In this document: one piece after another, positions 42,444-51,440 of the stretch
How the letters are laid out: every line of letters starts with the position of its first letter
How positions within the stretch are numbered: the stretch's first letter is position 1
From: Terriglobia bacterium
GTDB lineage: Bacteria > Acidobacteriota > Terriglobia > JAIQFV01
Reading direction: 5' to 3'
NCBI GenBank assembly: GCA_020072965.1
Contig: JAIQFY010000012.1
Coordinates: forward strand, 1 to 64,000
DNA length: 64,000 bases
The notes under the pieces: model-generated
Databases searched by the model: none
Told to the model about the DNA's origin: nothing
The model's input: only the letters and a program-made list of their open reading frames with translations
Translations under genes and position numbers: made by a program

Positions 42444-43214
42444 ATGGTCCGATTTGAGATCATTACAATTTTCCCCGGGTTCTTTGAGGGACCGTTCTCG
42501 CATGGGATCCTGCGGCGCGCTTGCGAGGCCGATCTCGCGAACATCGAAGTGGTTGATCTGCGGACTTTCACGGAGGACAAGCATCGCACGGTGGACGACC
42601 GTCCGTTTGGTGGAGGGGACGGGATGGTTCTGAAGGCCGAGCCCATTTTTAGAGCGGTCGAGCGTCTGGATACCCGCCGGGAGGAAGCTGATCCTCTTTC
42701 GCGGGCAGTCATCCTTTTATCCCCCCAGGGGAAGCGATTTGCCCAGGCTGACGCGTTCCGGTTGGCGTCCTTAAGTCGCATCGTTCTGATCTGCGGCCGC
42801 TATGAAGGCGTGGACGAACGCGTCGCAGAACACCTGGCCACGGAAGAGCTTTCCATTGGTGATTATATTCTGACCGGGGGAGAATTGGCCGCAGCGGTTG
42901 TGGTGGATGCAGTGATACGTCTGATCCCGGGGGCCCTTGGCAATGAAATGTCCGCTCAACTCGATTCCTTTTCGATTCCGGCAAACGCTCAAGCGGTCGA
43001 GGCCGATTCGAGCACCGGAGCCGGGCCTTTGAGTTGGCCCCAGTACACCCGGCCTGAGAGCTTTCGGGGTTGGAGGGTTCCCGAGATTCTTCTTTCGGGA
43101 AATCATCAGGAGATCGAAAAGTGGCGCCGGCGGCAGGCAATCGAGAAGACAGCCCGGATTCGTCCGGATTTGATGGAATTGAGGTCGTCAGGGCCGGCAG
43201 TCAAGACCATGTGA
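42444..43214 (+). CDS. trmD: tRNA (guanine37-N1)-methyltransferase TrmD
   Basis: Predicted 256-residue TrmD, SPOUT family with trefoil knot ([27 protein letters not shown]) and the C-terminal segment [17 protein letters not shown]. It methylates G37 to prevent frameshifting. The start is ATG 42444; the T9 tract of a terminator ends 12 bases upstream, leaving little room for a ribosome binding site, which may make expression conditional. Confidence 0.96.
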   Translation: MVRFEIITIFPGFFEGPFSHGILRRACEADLANIEVVDLRTFTEDKHRTVDDRPFGGGDGMVLKAEPIFRAVERLDTRREEADPLSRAVILLSPQGKRFAQADAFRLASLSRIVLICGRYEGVDERVAEHLATEELSIGDYILTGGELAAAVVVDAVIRLIPGALGNEMSAQLDSFSIPANAQAVEADSSTGAGPLSWPQYTRPESFRGWRVPEILLSGNHQEIEKWRRRQAIEKTARIRPDLMELRSSGPAVKTM

Positions 43215-43299
43215 TTGCCCGACGGTCCCGGACTGGAAGAATTCCCCCGTCACGGGGCGAACAAGAGAAGCAGAGAAAGCTTTCTAAGGAGAAACGGTC

Positions 43300-43683
43300 A
43301 TGGGGACTCAACCGCTTTTGGATAAAATAAAAAAAGAGCAGATGCGCACTGATCATCCCGCCTTCAAGCCGGGCGACACGGTCCGCGTGCATGTAAAGAT
43401 CAAGGAAGGTGACAAGGAGCGCATCCAGGTGTTTGAGGGGACGGTCATTGCTGAAAACCGCCGGTTGAACCAGTCCACGTTCACCGTCCGAAAAATGTCC
43501 TTTGGCACTGGCGTGGAGCGCATCTTTCCACTGCACTCGCCGGTGATCGACAAGATTGAAGTCCTCAAGAGCACTCAGGTGCGCCGGGCCAAACTTTATT
43601 ATTTGCGCCGGCTGCGTGGTAAAGCAGCGCGATTGAAAGAAGAGCGGTACACCGAACCCGAATCGGTTGTGGCTGCGAATTAG
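43300..43683 (+). CDS. rplS: Ribosomal protein L19
   Basis: A 127-residue L19 ([66 protein letters not shown]). It sits at the 30S-50S interface. ATG 43300 follows an AAGGAG (43289-43294). Last of the rpsP-to-rplS set, 85 bases after trmD. Confidence 0.97.
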   Translation: MGTQPLLDKIKKEQMRTDHPAFKPGDTVRVHVKIKEGDKERIQVFEGTVIAENRRLNQSTFTVRKMSFGTGVERIFPLHSPVIDKIEVLKSTQVRRAKLYYLRRLRGKAARLKEERYTEPESVVAAN

Positions 43684-43808
43684 AATTCACTTTGACCTGC
43701 GGTTATCCGGGTTGCGCCCTGATTGATTAAGAAATTGGTTGAGATTTGTGTTGTGGCCACATCCCATTTGTGACCCGATCAGCGGGGGGAGTCAAACGAG
43801 GAACATGT

Positions 43809-43822
43809 CCCCCAAGAGGGGG
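43809..43822. other. GC hairpin after rplS
   Basis: Five C and five G (43809-43813, 43818-43822) enclose an AAGA loop. No T tract follows, so it is only a possible transcript-end signal in the 299-base gap between rplS and rnhB. Confidence 0.35.
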
Positions 43823-43982
43823 TCAAATCCGTCGATCCATTCGGTTTTTTTAACGCGAGAGCTGGGTTGGCGCCGATTGACCTGATTCTCCACCCAGAGT
43901 TTCCAGATCCTCGTTATCTATCCCGCTGAAGAGTCCTTCTTCCCATCCAAAGTACCCCGCGAATGAGCGTCGGGAGCAAAGC

Positions 43983-44639
43983 GTGCACCTTAGAAAGCAC
44001 AGTCGCTGCTCCACTTGCACCAGCCGCTATGAAGAAGAGATCTATCGCAAGGGATACTCTCGCGTCGCTGGCCTCGACGAAGTGGGGCGGGGAGCCTTGT
44101 GCGGGCCGGTGCTGGCGGCCGCTGTGATTCTGGATCCAGCGCACATTCCCGGAGGAATCGACGATTCCAAGAAGCTTTCACCCGATCGACGGGAGGCCCT
44201 TTGCAGGGAAATCGTGGGCACCGCCCTGAGTTGGGGGGTCGGACAGGTGGGCCCTGAAGCCATCGACCAGGAAGACATCCTCAAGGCCACACGCCGGGCG
44301 ATGGCTCTGGCAGTCTCGAGACTCTCCCCAAGCGCCGATTTTCTGCTGATTGATGCGATCAGGTTGCACTCTGTCGACCTGCCGCAGAAGTCGATTATCA
44401 AGGGTGACACTCTGTCCGTTTCCATCGCGGCAGCCTCAATTGTTGCCAAGGTAACCCGTGACAACATCATGATGGAGTTCGACCGTCTTTACCCACAGTA
44501 CTACTTCCGACAGAATAAAGGCTACGGAACGCGTGAACACTTGGAATCATTGCGTCGGTTTGGCCCTTCACCGATCCATCGCAAGACTTTTCGGCCGGTC
44601 TTTCAAATGGACATTCCGTTCACCCATGCCGAGGATTGA
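43983..44639 (+). CDS. rnhB: Ribonuclease HII
   Basis: A 218-residue RNase HII. Catalytic acidic residues lie in AGLDEVGRGALCGPV (D, E) and FLLIDAI (D), with GIDDSKKLSP and AAASIVAKVTRD typical of the family. It removes ribonucleotides from DNA. It starts at GTG 43983 with a weak binding site; the true start could be a little downstream. Confidence 0.95.
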   Translation: MHLRKHSRCSTCTSRYEEEIYRKGYSRVAGLDEVGRGALCGPVLAAAVILDPAHIPGGIDDSKKLSPDRREALCREIVGTALSWGVGQVGPEAIDQEDILKATRRAMALAVSRLSPSADFLLIDAIRLHSVDLPQKSIIKGDTLSVSIAAASIVAKVTRDNIMMEFDRLYPQYYFRQNKGYGTREHLESLRRFGPSPIHRKTFRPVFQMDIPFTHAED

Positions 44640-44771
44640 TTTCCCCGATCCGGGCCAGCACCGTGGGACTGCACAAAGAAATTGCGACCCCGTCCCCTTT
44701 CAGCTATAGTCTTGTGAACTGGGTTTGTTGACCGTGGGTCACGACGTCTGAAGTCTCAGGGCCGGAAAGGG

Positions 44772-47531
44772 TTGAATCGAATTCCGGCGCCAGGTAAGGG
44801 AGCCCGAACTGCCTTGAATAAAGCCAAAATACTTAAGAATGCAGAAAAACACGTGATGCAAGGCAGGCTTCACTCGGCGATTTCAGAGTATAAGAAGATC
44901 GCCGAAGCCGACCCCAACGACCTGCCAATCCTCAACACGATCGGTGATCTCTACGTCCGTCTCGGCAAAACAGATGAAGGCCTTAAGTTTTTCAACCAAC
45001 TGGCGAACGCCTATCTCGAAAGCGGCTTTAAGGTAAAAGCGATCGCAATTTACAAGAAGATCACCAAGCTCGATCCGGGGGGTATTGAACCTAGAAGACA
45101 TCTGGCCGAGCTTTACGCCTTGCAAGGACTGATGAGCGATGCCAGGGCCCAATACCTCCAACTGGTGGATGCTTATCTGGCTGAATCGCGGTCGGATTTG
45201 GCTGCCGACGCCCTCCATAAACTCCTGAGTGGCGATCCGAACAACATGGCTATCCTCACGCGGTTGGTCGCGGTGGAAATACGCCGGGGGAATAAAGACA
45301 GCGCTCTCAATCTGCTCCTGGCAGCAGCCGAACGATTGCGCAAGAGCGGACAACTGGGTGAGGCAAAGGAAATGCTTTCGCGGGCGGATGAAATCGATCC
45401 CGAAAGCCCTAGCTTGAAGACGGTTCAGGCGAAAGTCAAGTTTGCCGAAGGGCAGCAGGACGAAGCGATTGCGATGCTCTCGAAGATGGACCCAGAGCGA
45501 ACTTCGACGGAAGTCCAGATATCCCTGTGGGAATGCTTGTTGGAAGCTGACCATCTGGAGGAAGCCGGCGATGTGGCGCAGCATCTCTTCGAGATCGATT
45601 CGATACACTATCCACTGCTTTTTACCCTGAGCGATCGCTACCTCACCGCTTCCAATTTCGAACGAGTAATACAGATTCTCGACCCTCTGATTGAGTCTCC
45701 CATGATTGACACCTTCGGGGCCCGGATCTCAGAGATTCTTCAGAAGATCCTCTCCGAACAACCGGATTACTTTCCCGCTATTGAAAGGACGGTAAAGGTC
45801 AATCGAAAACTAGGCCAATCCCATCTGCTATCGCTCTCGCTGGAGCACCTGGCGAGCTACCACCTCAAGCAGGAAAATCTTGCTGCTGCCATGACGGCTT
45901 ACCAGGAGTTGCTGGATATCGATCCCACCAATACGATTGTCCGGCAGGGTATTACACGGCTTCAAAGGCGGATGGGTTCCGATGGCGGAGCAGAATCCGC
46001 CCCAGCGGCAGAGGAGGCCGCCGAAGGGACTCCCCAGGAGTTCCTCGGAGAGCAGCGTGAGATCAGCGATGAGCCGGAAACCGAGGAGTTCACTCTCTCG
46101 GAACCCTCCCAAACGACTCCGGAGGAAGAGTCCCCCCAGGAGCCAGCTAGTGAGCCCGTTTCCGTCGAAGAATTCTCTGTAGAACCTGTTCCTCCTCTGA
46201 AGCCTCCGGCAGCGATTACGATTACATCCGAAGAGACAAACGAGTTTTTGAACGGCTTGCTATTGGAAGGGGAGTTGTTGATGGGGTACGGCCTCTTGAA
46301 GCGGGCCGGGCAGCTGTTTGAGGAATTGCTGCGAGTCTCTCCCGATCACCCTGTCGCATTGAGACAATTGGTCGACATTTATTCCTCATTGGGCCAATTC
46401 AATCAAGCCGCCGCCTGTTGTACGAAGCTCTCGGAGGCGGCGATCAAATCTGGACAGCGTGAGGAGGCCCGTCTATGGGCCGAAAAGGCGGCTGAGTTCA
46501 CCCCGGCCCCTGTGTCTAAAGCGGTGGAAGAGGAACCTGCTCCTCCGGTTGTGCCTGAGGCCGTGAAGAGCGAAGAGGTTCCGTCGCGCGCCGAAGAGGA
46601 GAAGGTGTACGACCTATCGAGCGAACTGGAGGAGATGATCGCGCCCGCCGCGAAACCGGAAGAGCCGAAGGTCGAACCCGTCGTGGAGGCCCCCTCTGCT
46701 GGGATCACCAAGGGAGATGAAGCACTCCGGGAGACGATTGAGGAGATTGATTTTTATATTGAGCAGGGATTCTGGAACGAGGCCCGCGCCCTAATCGAGA
46801 AAGGCCTGAAGAGCAATCCGGAATCCCAGTTGCTCCTCGCCCGACTGGAACGTTGTGACAGTGCGCCGGAAGAGGCGACCGAAGAGATAGAACCGACGCC
46901 GGAACGGTTGCAGGAAGGGCCGGAGGCAGTACCCCCGGCTCCACCCCTCCCGCCTGCGGTCGTCTCGGAGACTCCGCTGGAGCCCCTGGTAGAAAAGGAG
47001 CCTGCAGCTGAAGTACCCCCGGTTATTGATTCGATCACTCAAGCGCCAGCCCCTGCTGAGGCTTCCTCATCCCAGGGACTGGGAGACATTTTTGCGGAAT
47101 TTAACATTGTTGAAAGCCCCATCGATGCCAGTGGAGATTTCAACACTCATTACAATCTCGGGATTGCTTTTCGCGAAATGGGTCTGTTGGAGGAGGCGAT
47201 CGCAGAAGTCCAGAAGGCCATCTCCATTCTGAATCCCCGCGAACAGAAACAGGATTATCTCAGTGTGTGCAGCCTGCTGGGCCTATGCCTGGTCGAAAGC
47301 AAGAATTATCCGGAGGCAATTGAATGGATGGTGCGCGGCCTGTTGGCTCTGGGAGATGCAGAGAAAAACGATGAGTACCTCAGCCTCGAGTATGACCTGG
47401 CAAACGCCTACCAGTTGGCGGGGAATACTGAGCGCGCCAGGGAGATTTTTCAGAAGATCCAAAGCGAGAACCCAAGGTTCCGCGACATCGAGAAGCGGCT
47501 GCACAGCCTGGACTCTCGAATCAAGCTCTAA
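44772..47531 (+). CDS. Large TPR-repeat protein
   Basis: A 919-residue protein of unknown function. N-terminal TPR-like helices (about 15-405; HSAISEYKKIAEADPND, AIYKKITKLDPG and more) give way to low-complexity Glu/Pro/Ala-rich linkers separating short helical units (about 490-590, 650-700). A C-terminal TPR block (about 775-915) includes FNTHYNLGIAFREMGLLEEA. No signal peptide, so cytosolic. It is a likely scaffold. The start is uncertain: TTG 44772 lies only one base from a GGAAAGG site, while TTG 44814 lies about 11 bases after GGGAG. Placed between rnhB and a small membrane-protein gene. Confidence 0.75.
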   Translation: MNRIPAPGKGARTALNKAKILKNAEKHVMQGRLHSAISEYKKIAEADPNDLPILNTIGDLYVRLGKTDEGLKFFNQLANAYLESGFKVKAIAIYKKITKLDPGGIEPRRHLAELYALQGLMSDARAQYLQLVDAYLAESRSDLAADALHKLLSGDPNNMAILTRLVAVEIRRGNKDSALNLLLAAAERLRKSGQLGEAKEMLSRADEIDPESPSLKTVQAKVKFAEGQQDEAIAMLSKMDPERTSTEVQISLWECLLEADHLEEAGDVAQHLFEIDSIHYPLLFTLSDRYLTASNFERVIQILDPLIESPMIDTFGARISEILQKILSEQPDYFPAIERTVKVNRKLGQSHLLSLSLEHLASYHLKQENLAAAMTAYQELLDIDPTNTIVRQGITRLQRRMGSDGGAESAPAAEEAAEGTPQEFLGEQREISDEPETEEFTLSEPSQTTPEEESPQEPASEPVSVEEFSVEPVPPLKPPAAITITSEETNEFLNGLLLEGELLMGYGLLKRAGQLFEELLRVSPDHPVALRQLVDIYSSLGQFNQAAACCTKLSEAAIKSGQREEARLWAEKAAEFTPAPVSKAVEEEPAPPVVPEAVKSEEVPSRAEEEKVYDLSSELEEMIAPAAKPEEPKVEPVVEAPSAGITKGDEALRETIEEIDFYIEQGFWNEARALIEKGLKSNPESQLLLARLERCDSAPEEATEEIEPTPERLQEGPEAVPPAPPLPPAVVSETPLEPLVEKEPAAEVPPVIDSITQAPAPAEASSSQGLGDIFAEFNIVESPIDASGDFNTHYNLGIAFREMGLLEEAIAEVQKAISILNPREQKQDYLSVCSLLGLCLVESKNYPEAIEWMVRGLLALGDAEKNDEYLSLEYDLANAYQLAGNTERAREIFQKIQSENPRFRDIEKRLHSLDSRIKL

Positions 47532-47558
47532 CAACTCAGACGGCGGTTCTCGGATCCC

Positions 47559-47807
47559 ATGCGTAAGAGGTTTCCCAGCGTTCTGTTGAGCGTTTTTTTT
47601 GCAGAAATGGGATTGCTATTGATTGTTTTTCCTTGGATCGAGATCTGGGAAAGAAATTTCTTTACGCGACTGTCACCGACCCTGACGTCGGTGCTGCTGA
47701 ATTATTTTTTCCGTGGTGCCGTCTCGGGGTTGGGAATCATCAACCTTTGGTTCAGCCTTTCTGAAATCCTCAGCATTGGAAAATCCATTTCTGAAATTGA
47801 GAAATAA
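47559..47807 (+). CDS. Small two-helix membrane protein
   Basis: An 82-residue protein with two hydrophobic segments (about 6-27 and 48-68) and no recognised family. It starts 27 bases after the TPR gene and overlaps the likely thiE start, suggesting an operon. Function unknown. Confidence 0.6.
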   Translation: MRKRFPSVLLSVFFAEMGLLLIVFPWIEIWERNFFTRLSPTLTSVLLNYFFRGAVSGLGIINLWFSLSEILSIGKSISEIEK

Positions 47808-48483
47808 GCCTCCTCAGCGCACTCTCCCTAGCCGATTTGGTTCCCCTTTTCATCCAATCCTTTGTTATGTCACAGATCGATCTTCTCTGGGTGAGAGACG
47901 GCTCCTAAGGCGGGTTCGCGAGGCATTAGAGGCGGGGGTCGATTGGGTGCAGTTGCGCGAGAAGGAGACCCCAACCACTGAATTAATCCAAATTGCCGAA
48001 AAGGTGGTTCAGTTACCCCGCGAAAGTCATCAGAGGGTGATTCTAAACGACCGACTGGACATTGCCCTCGCGTGCGGCTTCGACGGGATCCACCTGGGTG
48101 GAACCTCGTTTCCGGTGGGGGTGGTTCGGAGGCGAGCCCCTGCTGGCTTTATCGTGGGCGCGTCTGTCCATCAGTTGGAAGAAGCCGTAGCCGCGGAACG
48201 CGCGGGGGCCAATTACGTTATATTTGGGCCGGTTTTTCCCACGCCATCAAAGTTGAAGTACGGGCCCGCGCAAGGCATTCAAAGACTCCATGCCGTCGCT
48301 TCTTCACTCTCAATCCCGGTTTTGGCAATCGGGGGAATCTCCTTGGCGAATTGTCAGGAATGTTTGAAGGCTGGGGCGGCCGGCATCGCAGCGATTTCGC
48401 TCTTCCAGACCTCTCGGTCTGTAAGGGGAGTGCTCTCACAACTGCGAGTCGCAGAGGCTGGGTTCAACGCTCTCCCGTCGTAG
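47797..48483 (+). CDS. thiE: Thiamine-phosphate synthase
   Basis: Predicted ThiE of about 228 residues, joining HMP-pyrophosphate and thiazole phosphate. Family motifs are seen: LCYVTDR, VQLREK, NDRLDIALACGFDGIHLG, FGPVFPTPSKL, IPVLAIGGI. No ATG lies near the conserved N-terminus; a TTG at 47797 overlapping the small membrane gene is the best start, without a clear binding site. Other thi genes are not in the window. Confidence 0.88.
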   Translation: MRNKPPQRTLPSRFGSPFHPILCYVTDRSSLGERRLLRRVREALEAGVDWVQLREKETPTTELIQIAEKVVQLPRESHQRVILNDRLDIALACGFDGIHLGGTSFPVGVVRRRAPAGFIVGASVHQLEEAVAAERAGANYVIFGPVFPTPSKLKYGPAQGIQRLHAVASSLSIPVLAIGGISLANCQECLKAGAAGIAAISLFQTSRSVRGVLSQLRVAEAGFNALPS

Positions 48484-48886
48484 TAATCTGTCAGTTAATC
48501 CCCTCTTAGTCTGGCCAGCGAATCTTAGACCCCAAAGGTCTGCTTGAAGAAAAACATGGAAGAATCTCCAGGCCCGTCTGAGATCTCAAAGAGGGGTGGC
48601 TATCCTTGTCGGGCCATAAGCGCCGGCGTCGGCCCTCTCTGCTTGACCTTGTCGGCTTCGTCGCAACAGGGCCGACACTCCGAGCTCTGGCTGGTGCGTT
48701 TTGGCATGAATAGCCAATTTGGCAAGCGCGGTTATGATCAATGGAGGCGAAATGTGAACAACATATCCCCCAGCCCGCGCTTGGCATACTGACCACCGGC
48801 GAGTATGATGAAAGATTCTGACCACCGGATTTCGGTTCTTGAGCGTCATCCCAACACAGGGATCTAGAACTGCGGAGGATTGAGGA
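48484..48886. other. Gap with degenerate direct repeats before the Crp/Fnr gene
   Basis: No gene recognised. CTGACCACCGG occurs twice (48789-48799 and 48818-48828, 29-base period). Repeated GGTGGTCAG-type blocks occur at ends of some IS21-like elements, so this may be a decayed IS end; evidence is thin. The last 60 bases hold the upstream region of the regulator. Confidence 0.35.
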
Positions 48887-49564
48887 ATGGCCCACCAACG
48901 GTGTCTGACACTTTCCGGCTTTGTCCAAGATCACCTTCAAACATTGCAGAATCTTACGGCCGAAAGGGTGTTTACGAGGAACGAAGTCATCTATTTCATG
49001 GGTGATGCTGCGGACGAAATTTATTTAATCAACAGCGGAAGGGTCAAAATTACCCGCGTTTCTCTTTCCGGGAAGGAAAAAATCATCGATATCTATGAGA
49101 CCGGGGACTTCTTTGGAGAGCTCTGCCTTTGTGAAAACAGCAAAAGGACAGATCAAGCCGTTGCGCTCGATGGCGTGAAGGTGCTTTCATTCAAGATCAG
49201 CAAAATTCTGGAGGTGACCTCAAAGGATCCCGGAGCAGCTTTGGAACTCCTGATGCTGTTTTGTCAGAGACTTTCTGAAGCGCAGGCCCAGATAGAAACC
49301 CTGGCATTCGATAACATCCCTCGCCGTCTGGCGAAGGAACTTTTGAAGATGAGCCGGGAGAGCGGTGAAAAAGTCGCCAATGGAATTTGCGTGCGACAAT
49401 ATCTCACGCACGAGGAGCTATCCCAACTGGTCGGGACCTCGAGAGAAATCATCACGATGGTCATGAATCAATTTCGTCGCCAGGGCCTTGTCGTCTACAC
49501 CCGAAAAAGTCTCGTGGTCAATCCCGCGAAGACTGAACGTTACCTGGAACAACAAACGCTTTGA
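48887..49564 (+). CDS. Crp/Fnr-family transcription regulator
   Basis: A 225-residue regulator: N-terminal cyclic-nucleotide-binding-like barrel (about 20-125, SGRVKITRVSLSGKEKIID, GDFFGELCL), dimer helix, and a winged helix-turn-helix (YLTHEELSQLVGTSREIITM). Three Cys (6, and two in ELCLCEN) could ligate a cofactor, but the four-Cys FNR pattern is not clear. ATG 48887 is preceded by GGAGG about nine bases upstream. Its target may include the palindromic site at 49703. Confidence 0.9.
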   Translation: MAHQRCLTLSGFVQDHLQTLQNLTAERVFTRNEVIYFMGDAADEIYLINSGRVKITRVSLSGKEKIIDIYETGDFFGELCLCENSKRTDQAVALDGVKVLSFKISKILEVTSKDPGAALELLMLFCQRLSEAQAQIETLAFDNIPRRLAKELLKMSRESGEKVANGICVRQYLTHEELSQLVGTSREIITMVMNQFRRQGLVVYTRKSLVVNPAKTERYLEQQTL

Positions 49565-49702
49565 GATTTGAACCAGCTCACTCTCTGAAGTCTGATCTGC
49601 CTGCGCGGGGTTGACTAACGTTTTGAACCAAGTTTCCTGGCTATTCCAGCCAGCATTTCCCCCGAAATCCGCTGATTAAAGAGTCTAGAGAGGCTTGCTT
49701 TT

Positions 49703-49725
49703 GGTATAAAAATACCGGGTATAAT
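49703..49725 (+). promoter_or_regulatory. Palindromic site ahead of a TATAAT box
   Basis: A perfect 5-bp palindrome GGTAT/ATACC with an AAAA centre (49703-49716) directly precedes TATAAT at 49720-49725. No -35 at proper distance is clear. It could be an operator; no gene follows on the + strand, so the product might be a short RNA. Confidence 0.35.
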
Positions 49726-49910
49726 CGAATATCCTTGTTGAAAAGTGAATGTAGCCTGCGTTCTTTAGTATGGATCGCTCTGAGGAAACCTCAAAATCAT
49801 AAGAATTATATAAAGGTCCTTCACTTTCATTGGTTTACAAAATTGAACAAAAAAAGTGCAAACTGCTCTAAACTCAAGTAATTTCCAAGTTTGCGGGGAT
49901 GAGAATCTAC

Positions 49911-49944
49911 TTTTCCACAAAGATTTCCACATAGTTGTGGAAAA
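49911..49944. promoter_or_regulatory. Cluster of DnaA-box-like 9-mers
   Basis: TTTTCCACA (49911-49919), ATTTCCACA (49923-49931) and inverted TTTTCCACA (49936-49944) lie within 34 bases; the outer pair forms a 10-bp inverted repeat. Each differs from TTATCCACA by one or two bases, and TTTTCCACA is the box reported for cyanobacteria. May bind DnaA. Confidence 0.45.
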
Positions 49945-50083
49945 TAAGAATGAACTTCGTGTTCAAAATGCGCCCCTTAGGAAAGCGATAACACTTGAAG
50001 GAACAAATCCTCCCTCCCAAGACCTTTCAGTTTCCTCTGGAGAGAATGCAGCCCCTGGTCCAGAGCCTATTCCTTCATCCAGT

Positions 50084-51433
50084 TCAGCGGAGAAAATCTT
50101 CGACCGCGTCGAGGATCTTGAACGCCTCAGCCCCCGAGACTCCGGCTTGAGGGAGGAAGCGATCGCTGGAGTCGAGTTGCATCAGATGCAACATTACCAT
50201 ACGAGCAATGGCGTCGCGATGTGGGTTTGTGCGAGGGACGTCAGAGATTCTTGTTTGTGAGGTGTCCACACTGGGACGCCGGTTGGTGAGCGCGATGAGG
50301 TGGTCGATGGCTGTGGCGATTTCATAGCGGCGGATAATGGTCGTCGGGCGAAAGCGATGGTTGGGGGAAGCCGGGATGAGATCGAGTCCTGCCACAAGAG
50401 GCAAGTACTTCTTCCCCCAGTGCGAGCCCAGGTCAGTCAGGATAACAGGAGAGCCGGTGAGAAACTCTTTGAGGAAGGGGAAGCGGATGGCCATCAAGGC
50501 GCCAAAATCCCCGCGATTGATTTGGGGGCGCTGGCGAATATCACGAAGGGCCTCCTCCTCCGGATTCAACTGGGCGAGGATCTTGTCCAGCATGGACTTG
50601 ATCTCTTCATCCTGTGAATCCTGATCTGCTAGTTCCTTGAGAAGGCTTTCTGCCTTTTCGCGCTGGTTAGTGCGGACATAAACGTCGGCCAGTTTCTTTC
50701 TTGCCTCAATATCCGTGGGATCCAGCCTGATTGCCTTGAGATAGCTTTTTTCAGCTTCCGCCCACTTGCCTTCATAGATATAGATATCTCCCAGTTCACG
50801 GGACAGGGTTTCCAGTTCGGGAGCAACGGTCATCGCTTGCAAATAGGCGGATTCCGCATCCTGCCATTTGGCCTTAGCCCGCGCGGAATGAGCTTCCGCA
50901 ATCCACTGGTCGGTCACCAGAAGACGCAACTCCTCGAGGGCAGAGCGAGCTTGGGCGTCGTCCGGCCGCAGTTCCACCAAGGTGGCAGTAAAACGGTAAG
51001 CTTTGTCGTAGTCCTTTTGAGCTGTGAAATAGCGCGCTAGAGTCTGAACTGCGGGAAGGTACTTGGGATCAGCGCGCAATGCGGCCTCGAGTCTGGCAAC
51101 GGCCGATGCAGGCTGTTGCTGAGTGAAATCAATGTAACTCAGCGCAGTCATCAGGGAGGAGGAATCTGAATGCTTCTTGAGGAGGGAGGCCCACTCCTTT
51201 TGAGCTTTTTTCGTATTGCCGCCTGTAAAACTGTTCCAGGCGTCTTCGAACCGCTTCGTTTCCTTAGCTGAAAGATGCTCTACGGCAGACGGTTGGGGGT
51301 AGAACCACGAAGATTTGATCCCGGGCGCCTCCGGGGAGGTCTGCGACATAAGCCAGGATCCCCCTGGGGAGCCTATGCCCGCCAGAAGCAAGGCCGCCAC
51401 CCAGAGCGGCATCTTTACCCGGAAGCGAACCAT
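50084..51433 (-). CDS. Exported TPR protein with SLH-like C-terminus
   Basis: Predicted 449-residue exported protein: signal peptide (about 1-30), TPR units (about 55-270; WQDAESAYLQAMTVAPE, WAEAEKSYLKAIRLDPT), then a region resembling S-layer homology repeats (FPFLKEFLTGSPVILTDLGS, IIRRYEIATAIDHLI, RISDVPRTNPHRDAIARMV). SLH modules bind pyruvylated cell-wall polymers in Gram-positives and envelope components in some diderms. Start at 51433; a Met six residues earlier is possible. Function unknown. Next to hflX on the same strand (overlap region 51433-51441 clear). Confidence 0.75.
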   Translation of the reverse strand: MVRFRVKMPLWVAALLLAGIGSPGGSWLMSQTSPEAPGIKSSWFYPQPSAVEHLSAKETKRFEDAWNSFTGGNTKKAQKEWASLLKKHSDSSSLMTALSYIDFTQQQPASAVARLEAALRADPKYLPAVQTLARYFTAQKDYDKAYRFTATLVELRPDDAQARSALEELRLLVTDQWIAEAHSARAKAKWQDAESAYLQAMTVAPELETLSRELGDIYIYEGKWAEAEKSYLKAIRLDPTDIEARKKLADVYVRTNQREKAESLLKELADQDSQDEEIKSMLDKILAQLNPEEEALRDIRQRPQINRGDFGALMAIRFPFLKEFLTGSPVILTDLGSHWGKKYLPLVAGLDLIPASPNHRFRPTTIIRRYEIATAIDHLIALTNRRPSVDTSQTRISDVPRTNPHRDAIARMVMLHLMQLDSSDRFLPQAGVSGAEAFKILDAVEDFLR

Positions 51434-51440
51434 CCCCCTA

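Larger units (their letters stand above)
49565..50083. other. AT-rich convergent gap
   Basis: No gene recognised. The region is the most AT-rich of the window and lies between the 3' ends of two convergent genes. It holds a promoter-like TATAAT with a palindrome (49703-49725) and a cluster of DnaA-box-like 9-mers (49911-49944), listed separately. Confidence 0.4.

Noticed and set aside
49565-50083. Chromosomal replication origin
   Set aside because: DnaA-like boxes are present but no dnaA, dnaN, gidA or rpmH gene is near, and genes converge on the region rather than diverge from it.
49856-50260. 134-codon frame on the + strand
   Set aside because: Half of it is antisense to the TPR/SLH gene, the start (GTG) has no ribosome binding site and the product matches nothing.
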